A program made the position numbers and the translations under genes. The notes beneath the pieces were generated by a model that did no database searches, was not told the origin of the DNA, and saw only the letters and a program-made list of their open reading frames with translations. 10,843 nucleotides of DNA from assembly GCA_003105245.1 (NCBI GenBank), contig PQAI01000284.1, positions 5,289 through 16,131 of the forward strand. Direction: 5' to 3'. Below are positions 6,418-10,843 of this stretch, one piece after another; the first letter of the stretch is position 1, and the number at the start of each line of letters is the position of its first letter. The DNA is from Betaproteobacteria bacterium (lineage in GTDB: Bacteria > Pseudomonadota > Gammaproteobacteria > Burkholderiales > Usitatibacteraceae).

Positions 6418-8589
6418 ATGAACGGACACGACCCGCATCACCATCACCACCACGCCGCAGCCGCGCAGGAGCCCGCCCCCCCGGCGGCGCCCGGGACCGT
6501 CTACACCTGTCCCATGCACCCCGAGATTCGCCGAAGCGAGCCCGGCACCTGCCCGAAGTGCGGCATGGCGCTGGAGCCCGTGATGCCGGGCCTGGACGAC
6601 GGGGAGAATCCGGAGCTCGCTGATTTCCGGCGGCGCTTCCGGTGGACGCTCCCGCTCACGGTCCTCGTCACCGCGATCGCCATGTTCGGGCACCGGGCAG
6701 GCCTGGCGTCGCCGGCGATGCTGGGCTGGATCGAGCTCGCGCTCGCGACCCCGATCGTGCTGTGGGCCGGATGGCCGTTCTTCGTCCGAGGCGCGCAGTC
6801 GGTCGCCAACCGCAGCCCGAACATGTGGACGCTCATCGGGCTGGGAACGGCCGCCGCGTACGTCTACAGCGTGGCCGCCACCCTGGCGCCGGGCGCCTTT
6901 CCCGCGGCCTTCGTGGTCGACGGGCGCGTCGGCGTCTACTTCGAGGCGGCGGCCGTCATCATCTCGCTCACGCTCCTGGGCCAGGTCCTCGAGCTGAAGG
7001 CGCGCTCACGCACCTCCGCGGCCATCAAGTCGCTGCTGGGCCTCGCGCCGAAGACGGCGCGGCGGGTGAACGCGGACGGCAGCGAGGAGGACGTGCCGCT
7101 CGCCCACGTGCACGTCGGCGACCTCCTGCGCGTGCGGCCGGGGGAGAAGATTCCGGTCGACGGGACGGTGACCGACGGCGCGAGCGCGGTGGACGAGTCG
7201 ATGCTCACGGGCGAGCCCATCCCCGTGACCAAGCGCGCCGGCGACAAGGTGATCGGCGCGACGATGAACACCTCCGGGGCGCTGGTCGTGCGCTCCGAGA
7301 AGGTCGGCTCGCAGACGGTCCTCGCGCAGATCGTGCAGATGGTGGCGCAGGCCCAGCGCTCGCGCGCGCCCATGCAGCGCCTGGCGGACAGCGTCGCGGG
7401 CTGGTTCGTCATCGCGGTCGTGGGCGTTGCCGCCGCGACTTTCCTGGGCTGGGGCTTCTTCGGGCCGCAACCGAGCTGGGTCTACGGCCTCATCAACGCC
7501 CTGGCCGTGCTCATCATCGCGTGCCCGTGCGCGCTGGGGCTCGCCACCCCGATGTCGATCATGGTCGCCTCCGGCCGGGGCGCGACGATGGGCGTGCTAT
7601 TCCGGGACGCGGCGGCCATCGAGAACCTGCGCAAGGTGGACACGCTCATCGTGGACAAGACGGGCACGCTCACGGAGGGCCGCCCCGCGTTCCTGCGGGC
7701 GATCGCGGCGCCCGGGTTCGACGAGGACGAGGTGCTTCGCCTGGCCGCTAGCCTGGACCAGGGAAGCGAGCACCCGCTGGCGGCGGCCATCGTGGCGGCC
7801 GCGGGCGAAAGGAGGATCGCCCTGGCGAGGGCCGACGATTTCGAGTCGGGCAGCGGCGTGGGCGTGCGCGGTCGCGTCGGCGGGAAGCGCCTCGCCCTGG
7901 GCAACACGGTCCTGATGGATTCGGAGGGCGTGGCGGTCGCGCCCCTGGCGCCGCAGGCGGAGGCGCTGCGCCGCGAAGGCGCGAGCGTGATGCACCTTGC
8001 CGCCGACGGGGCGCTCGCCGGCCTGCTGGCGGTCGCCGATCCCGTGAAGGCGAGCACGCCGGAGGCCCTCGCGAGCCTGAGGGCCGCCGGCATCCGCGTG
8101 GTCATGGCGACCGGCGACGGACACACCACCGCGGGCGCGGTCGCGTCGCGCCTCGGGATCGACGAAGTGCACGGGGAAGTGAAGCCCGCGGACAAGCTCG
8201 CGCTGGTGGAGCGCCACCAGGCACAGGGCCGCGTGGTGGCGATGGCGGGCGACGGCATCAATGACGCGCCGGCGCTGGCGCGCGCCGACGTGGGCATCGC
8301 GATGGGGACCGGAACCGACGTCGCCATGAACAGCGCGCAGGTCACGCTCGTGAAGGGCGACCTGCGCGGCATCTCGCGCGCCCGGGCGCTGTCGATGGCC
8401 ACGGTGCGCAACATGCGGGAGAACCTCGCCTTCGCGTTCGTCTACAACGCCCTCGGCGTCCCGCTGGCGGCCGGCGTGCTCTATCCGTTCACCGGCTGGC
8501 TCCTGTCGCCGCTCGTCGCGGCGCTCGCGATGAGCCTGAGTTCCGTCTCGGTCATCGCGAACGCGCTGCGCCTGCGGGCGGCGGACTGA
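6418..8589 (+). CDS. copA: P1B-type Cu(I)-exporting ATPase with N-terminal heavy-metal binding domain
   Basis: 723 residues; pumps Cu(I), possibly Ag(I), from cytoplasm to periplasm using ATP. The N-terminus has a six-His run (His7-His12), then a heavy-metal binding domain YTCPMHPE...CPKCGM (Cys31, His34, Cys45, Cys48) instead of the usual GMTCxxC HMA domain, like SilP-type pumps. Other landmarks are the actuator loop SMLTGEP (264-266), transmembrane metal site CPC (Cys369, Cys371), phosphorylated Asp413 in DKTGTLT, SEHP (His452) in the nucleotide domain and hinge GDGIND (611-616). Tyr676-Asn677 and MSLSS (705-709) match the P1B-1 copper signature. There are about eight membrane helices. ATG 6418 is chosen for GGAG 8 bases upstream and because residues before it look non-native; an earlier in-frame ATG at 6346 lies inside the preceding gene. 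The stop is 4 bases from that of the convergent minus-strand gene. Confidence 0.96.
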   Translation: MNGHDPHHHHHHAAAAQEPAPPAAPGTVYTCPMHPEIRRSEPGTCPKCGMALEPVMPGLDDGENPELADFRRRFRWTLPLTVLVTAIAMFGHRAGLASPAMLGWIELALATPIVLWAGWPFFVRGAQSVANRSPNMWTLIGLGTAAAYVYSVAATLAPGAFPAAFVVDGRVGVYFEAAAVIISLTLLGQVLELKARSRTSAAIKSLLGLAPKTARRVNADGSEEDVPLAHVHVGDLLRVRPGEKIPVDGTVTDGASAVDESMLTGEPIPVTKRAGDKVIGATMNTSGALVVRSEKVGSQTVLAQIVQMVAQAQRSRAPMQRLADSVAGWFVIAVVGVAAATFLGWGFFGPQPSWVYGLINALAVLIIACPCALGLATPMSIMVASGRGATMGVLFRDAAAIENLRKVDTLIVDKTGTLTEGRPAFLRAIAAPGFDEDEVLRLAASLDQGSEHPLAAAIVAAAGERRIALARADDFESGSGVGVRGRVGGKRLALGNTVLMDSEGVAVAPLAPQAEALRREGASVMHLAADGALAGLLAVADPVKASTPEALASLRAAGIRVVMATGDGHTTAGAVASRLGIDEVHGEVKPADKLALVERHQAQGRVVAMAGDGINDAPALARADVGIAMGTGTDVAMNSAQVTLVKGDLRGISRARALSMATVRNMRENLAFAFVYNALGVPLAAGVLYPFTGWLLSPLVAALAMSLSSVSVIANALRLRAAD

Positions 8590-8597
8590 GCGCTCAG
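8586..8597. repeat. 12-base perfect palindrome holding both convergent stop codons
   Basis: CTGAGCGCTCAG is fully self-complementary. Its left half contains the ATPase TGA (8587-8589) and its right half the TGA of the opposite-strand gene (8594-8596). With no loop it would form only a weak hairpin in RNA. No other terminator is visible between the two genes, so their transcripts probably overlap at the 3' ends. Confidence 0.6.
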
Positions 8598-8974
8598 CTC
8601 CCTCCGGAGTTCTGGCGGGCGATGCGCTCCTGCGGCGACATGGGGGTCGTGTCCGCCATGCGGTGCATGTGGCCGACGGGGTCGTCGACATGGATCATGC
8701 GGCCGTGCTCCAGGCGGTTACGCATTGGCCGGAGTTGCCAGCCGTTGTTCTCGCCGAGGAACACGAACTGGCGATCGGCGGAAACGTCCCCGACGGCGAT
8801 TGCTTTCGTTTCCCTGGGCTCCGCGGTGCGGTACGGCGCTCCGAGCTTCGGCGCGGCGACCTGGTAGCCGGCTTCGTCGTTCGTGGAAGTCCAGAAGCCG
8901 TCTGCGAGCGAGGCGAGCGGCGCGCCGAGCGCGATCGCGGTCGCGAGTGAAAGTGCGTATTTGCGGTTCGACAT
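8594..8974 (-). CDS. Small exported His/Met-rich hypothetical protein
   Basis: 126 residues. A signal peptide (NRKY, a hydrophobic core, cleavage near SLADG at about residue 25) predicts a periplasmic product. I do not recognise the family. The mature start is aromatic and polar (GFWTSTNDEAGYQV) and the middle has VGDVSADRQFVFLGENNGW. The C-terminal part is rich in His and Met between residues 90 and 112 (HGRMIHVDD, then GHMHRMAD and PM), which could bind copper. The start at 8974 is chosen because AAGGAG lies 6 bases upstream. A start at 8989 would place that site inside the gene. It faces the ATPase tail-to-tail and is divergent from the secreted protein at 9313. Its place inside the cluster suggests a copper-linked role, which is inference. 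Confidence 0.8.
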   Translation of the reverse strand: MSNRKYALSLATAIALGAPLASLADGFWTSTNDEAGYQVAAPKLGAPYRTAEPRETKAIAVGDVSADRQFVFLGENNGWQLRPMRNRLEHGRMIHVDDPVGHMHRMADTTPMSPQERIARQNSGGS

Positions 8975-8980
8975 GGCTTG

Positions 8981-8986
8981 CTCCTT
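8981..8986 (-). promoter_or_regulatory. Ribosome binding site of the minus-strand hypothetical gene
   Basis: On the minus strand this reads AAGGAG, 6 bases before the ATG at 8974. It favours that start over the in-frame ATG at 8989, whose codon lies 5' of it. Confidence 0.7.
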
Positions 8987-8997
8987 CATCGAGTGAT

Positions 8998-9014
8998 CCG
9001 CCTTTTTTCGGCGG
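8998..9014 (-). promoter_or_regulatory. Short leader hairpin before the minus-strand gene
   Basis: CCGCC and GGCGG (5-base arms) flank a 7-base loop TTTTTTC on the plus strand. In the minus-strand transcript this would be a stem with an A-rich loop starting 24 bases before the ATG at 8974. It may be a leader structure or chance in GC-rich DNA. Confidence 0.35.
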
Positions 9015-9016
9015 GC

Positions 9017-9030
9017 CCGGCAGGTGCCGG
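9017..9030. repeat. Inverted repeat CCGGCA-GG-TGCCGG
   Basis: Two perfect 6-base arms with a 2-base spacer lie 43 bases upstream of the minus-strand start. The symmetry would suit a dimeric regulator, but such GC-rich palindromes also arise by chance. Confidence 0.35.
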
Positions 9031-9125
9031 TACGGTTCCCACACTACAAGCCGGGTGCTGACCGCAAGCCCACGCGCCGATTACGGATGTGTCGCTCTTC
9101 CGCGACCGCTTCGGATTGCGGGTTT

Positions 9126-9142
9126 GTAAGCATCCGGTAAGC
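9126..9142. promoter_or_regulatory. Direct repeat GTAAGC with 11-bp period, candidate OmpR-family operator
   Basis: GTAAGC occurs at 9126-9131 and again at 9137-9142, exactly 11 bp apart. That is about one helical turn, the spacing typical of paired OmpR/PhoB-type half-sites. The 11-base word ATCCGGTAAGC at 9132-9142 is the exact reverse complement of 1948-1958 beside the regulator gene. It lies 170 bases before the ATG at 9313 and about 150 from the start at 8974, so which gene it controls is unclear. Binding by the local regulator is inference. Confidence 0.5.
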
Positions 9143-9312
9143 GTGCCGTCCGCTCTCCGCAAGATTCGGCGGATATTTCGCGATTCACGCCCTGAACATT
9201 GCGCTGGCTCAACAAGTCGAAGCCCGATGGTCGGAGCATGGCAACTCGGTGCTCGCGGCGAAGCGACGACATGCCTCGCCCCCGACTGCAGGATTTCGAG
9301 AAAGGAACTTCC

Positions 9313-10368
9313 ATGAAAGGCCTTCGCGCGATCGCTGTCGCGGCGTCTCTCCTCTCCGGGGCGGCTTCCGGGCAGATGATGGGAGACACGCTGTCGACGA
9401 CGAACTACTTTCCGATGGTCGACGGCGCGCATTACGAATACGTCCATTCCGGGGGACAGTGGTCCTCGAGCTCCGCGAGCGTTCGCGGTGGCCAGACCTG
9501 GGCCGGCCAGGCGGGCCTGTACGCAATGCATTACACGTACACGTGCAACATCGGTGCGAGCTGCGCGCCCGATGCGACCGACTTCTACGGCATGGGTGCC
9601 GACGGGGTGCACTACTACGGCGGCACCGGCTTCGACCCGGCCGGCATGCGCTACTCGATGATGACGCTCACCAACCCGGAGTGGGTCCTGCGCAACCCCG
9701 CCTACCCGGGAACGATGATGGCGGGGGGCGGCTACGCGAACGCCGGCATGTGGACGGCGAGCATCCAGGGAATCGGCAGCATGATGGGGGCCCAGGGCTA
9801 CATGAGCAGCTACTTCGCGCAGGGCCTCGAGTCGGTGACGACACCGGCCGGCACGTTCGCCGACTGCCTCCACGTCCGCGAGCAGCGCGGCTCCGGAATC
9901 GTGCGCGACGTCTGGTACGCGAAGGACGTCGGCATCGTGATGGTGGACGACGGCACGCAGGTCATGCGGCTCGCCGGCTACTCGATCCCGGGGACGGCCT
10001 CGGCCGCGGCGGGCGGCCTCCCGTTCATGCCCTTCGACGGGCTCTGGTGGAATCCGGACGAATCGGGAACGGGATACGGCCTGCAGGTCCAGCGCGACGT
10101 GATGGTCATGACGATGTTCAGCTATACCCCGATGGGCGAGCCTGTCTGGTACTACGCGCCCGGTCGCCTTTCCGGCGACGGCACGCGCGTGACGGTATCG
10201 GGATCGCTGGAGCGATACAGCGGCGGGCAGTGCGCCTCGTGCGGCTACATGCGGCCGCACGTCGCCGCGAGCGACGGCGCGTTCTCGATCGTCTTCACCT
10301 CCCCGACGTCGGCCACGATCCAGCTTCCCGGCGGGCGCACGGCGCGCATCGAGCCGATGACCTGGTAG
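9313..10368 (+). CDS. Met-rich secreted protein of unknown function with C-terminal GLWWNP-type domain
   Basis: 351 residues with a Sec signal peptide to about residue 20 (GAASGQ). Two regions can be told apart. The N-terminal part (about 30-222) begins YFPMVDGAHYEYVH and ends TPAGTFADCLHVRE...DVWYAKDVGIVMVDD. That is the layout of secreted beta-rich domains with a YFP-G-W/Y-Y opening and a PAGTF-DC-V motif. The C-terminal part (about 240-351) opens GLWWNPDESGTGYGLQVQRD and continues with FSYTPMGEPVWYYAPGRL. It resembles an uncharacterised repeat domain (WWNPxESGWG...TWFTYDxxGxPxWL) I know from secreted proteobacterial proteins. About 24 Met occur, including MM pairs at 22, 116, 135 and 157, plus a CASC motif (307-310). 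These could bind copper. AAAGGAA 5 bases upstream fixes the start. A second multicopper oxidase follows 19 bases after the stop. Confidence 0.85.
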   Translation: MKGLRAIAVAASLLSGAASGQMMGDTLSTTNYFPMVDGAHYEYVHSGGQWSSSSASVRGGQTWAGQAGLYAMHYTYTCNIGASCAPDATDFYGMGADGVHYYGGTGFDPAGMRYSMMTLTNPEWVLRNPAYPGTMMAGGGYANAGMWTASIQGIGSMMGAQGYMSSYFAQGLESVTTPAGTFADCLHVREQRGSGIVRDVWYAKDVGIVMVDDGTQVMRLAGYSIPGTASAAAGGLPFMPFDGLWWNPDESGTGYGLQVQRDVMVMTMFSYTPMGEPVWYYAPGRLSGDGTRVTVSGSLERYSGGQCASCGYMRPHVAASDGAFSIVFTSPTSATIQLPGGRTARIEPMTW

Positions 10369-10387
10369 GCGCGAAAGCATCCCCGCC

Positions 10388-10843
10388 ATGAACCGCCGCG
10401 AATTCCTCGGCATGGCCGTGGCGGGCGCAGGCTCGCTTCTGCCCGGTTGCGGGGGCGGAAGTTCCGGCGTTCCCGTGATGGGCGGCCCGCTCCCGCCGGG
10501 CGGCGCGGCCCTCGCGCAGGGCCTTCCGCTCAAGTCGCTCGCGACGCTGGCGAACGCGACCCCGGAGGCGGGCCGGTTCTCCGCCGCCCTCGTCGCGGCG
10601 CCGGCGGACCTTTCGCTCCTGCAGGGGCGGACCACGTCGCTGTGGCTCTACAACGGGCTGCTGCCCGGCCCCGTCGTCGACGTGCGCGAGGGCGACCACG
10701 TGCGCATCGCCCTGGAGAACCGCCTGCCGCTCGACACGACCGTGCACTGGCACGGGCTGCCCGTTCCCGCCGAGCAGGACGGCAGCCCCATGGATCCGGT
10801 GCGGCCAGGCGCCACGCGCATCTACGAGTTCGACCTGCCCCCG
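10388..10843 (+). CDS. Second multicopper oxidase, probable Tat lipoprotein (3' end cut by window edge)
   Basis: 152 codons stay open to the window edge. The N-terminus has a Tat motif (NRREFLGM), a short hydrophobic stretch and LLPGC with Cys21 as a candidate lipidation site, followed by a Gly/Ser/Pro-rich linker. The first cupredoxin domain begins near residue 64, with WLYNGLLPGPVVDVREGD, NRLP and the copper-binding HWHG (His120, His122), then VPAEQDGSPMDPVRPG. The VHWHGLPVPAEQDG run is closer to CueO/PcoA-type three-domain oxidases than to the two-domain enzyme at 3789, but the later copper sites lie outside the window. The likely role is periplasmic Cu(I) oxidation from a membrane-anchored position. 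The ribosome site is weak (GCGAAAG is 10 or more bases upstream). The 19-base gap to the preceding gene points to co-transcription and perhaps translational coupling. Confidence 0.9.
   Translation, partial: MNRREFLGMAVAGAGSLLPGCGGGSSGVPVMGGPLPPGGAALAQGLPLKSLATLANATPEAGRFSAALVAAPADLSLLQGRTTSLWLYNGLLPGPVVDVREGDHVRIALENRLPLDTTVHWHGLPVPAEQDGSPMDPVRPGATRIYEFDLPP

Larger units (their letters stand above)
8975..9312. other. Divergent intergenic control region
   Basis: These 338 bases separate the minus-strand gene at 8974 from the plus-strand gene at 9313, and should hold promoters for both. They contain a short hairpin with an A/T loop (8998-9014), an inverted repeat CCGGCA-GG-TGCCGG (9017-9030) and an 11-bp-period direct repeat (9126-9142). 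They are less GC-rich than the flanking genes. Open frames here lack ribosome sites and familiar protein character, so I call no gene. I could not place -35 and -10 boxes with confidence. No copper-specific MerR-type (CueR) palindrome was recognised. Confidence 0.65.

Noticed and set aside
6418..6460. His-codon run (CAT/CAC repeats) as a possible microsatellite or cloning tag
   Set aside because: Codons are mixed, the run is six His only, and natural His-rich N-termini are common in P1B ATPases; it is not a separate repeat element.
8718..9044. Open frames overlapping the minus-strand hypothetical gene
   Set aside because: They lack ribosome sites, while the chosen gene has AAGGAG and a clear signal peptide.
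9017..9070. CueR-like (MerR family) copper promoter
   Set aside because: I looked for the long dyad and 19-20 base spacer typical of CueR promoters in this gap and did not find a convincing match.
9089..9316. Possible 75-residue gene inside the divergent control region
   Set aside because: Its GTG start has no ribosome site, the product resembles nothing, and it runs over the candidate operator and the start of the next gene.
1..10843. Mobile element, integron or phage boundary
   Set aside because: No transposase, integrase, terminal inverted repeats, att-like direct repeats or sharp change in composition is visible within the window.

Overview
The window is a GC-rich bacterial segment with tightly packed genes, short intergenic gaps and strong G/C preference at third codon positions. 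The gene families and their order resemble copper-resistance islands of Betaproteobacteria (Burkholderiales or Nitrosomonadales type). That placement is inferred from gene content and composition; no rRNA or other marker gene is present to fix the taxon. No tRNA, rRNA, CRISPR array, transposase, integrase or insertion sequence was seen.

Layout. (1) Positions 1-1881, minus strand: a two-component system of the heavy-metal CusRS/CopRS type. The response regulator is complete and the histidine kinase is cut by the left edge. (2) Positions 1882-2009: a divergent control region with a candidate response-regulator site. (3) Positions 2010-8589, plus strand: a copper-handling gene run. It encodes a small exported hypothetical protein, a TolC-family outer-membrane lipoprotein, a Tat-exported two-domain multicopper oxidase, a periplasmic cupredoxin, a CusF-like copper-binding protein, a DUF2933 membrane miniprotein and a P1B-type Cu(I) ATPase. 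A strong GC hairpin at 6114-6150 divides the run after the CusF-like gene. (4) Positions 8594-8974, minus strand: a small exported His/Met-rich hypothetical protein, convergent with the ATPase and separated from it by 4 bases. (5) Positions 8975-9312: a 338-base divergent intergenic region. It carries an 11-bp-period direct repeat that shares an 11-bp word with the control region at 1948-1958. (6) Positions 9313-10843, plus strand: a Met-rich secreted protein of unknown function, then the start of a second multicopper oxidase that appears to be a Tat-exported lipoprotein, cut by the right edge.

How it probably works (inference from families). The kinase senses periplasmic copper and the regulator activates the divergent genes. 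The ATPase moves Cu(I) from cytoplasm to periplasm. CusF-like and cupredoxin proteins bind it there, and the multicopper oxidases convert Cu(I) to the less toxic Cu(II). The TolC-like protein may give an exit across the outer membrane, although no RND pump or membrane-fusion gene lies in the window to partner it. The main system is a recognisable copper-resistance cluster. The less familiar parts are the hypothetical proteins at 2010, 8594 and 9313, the two-domain oxidase with its Met-rich tail, and the operator-like sequence shared by the two intergenic regions.
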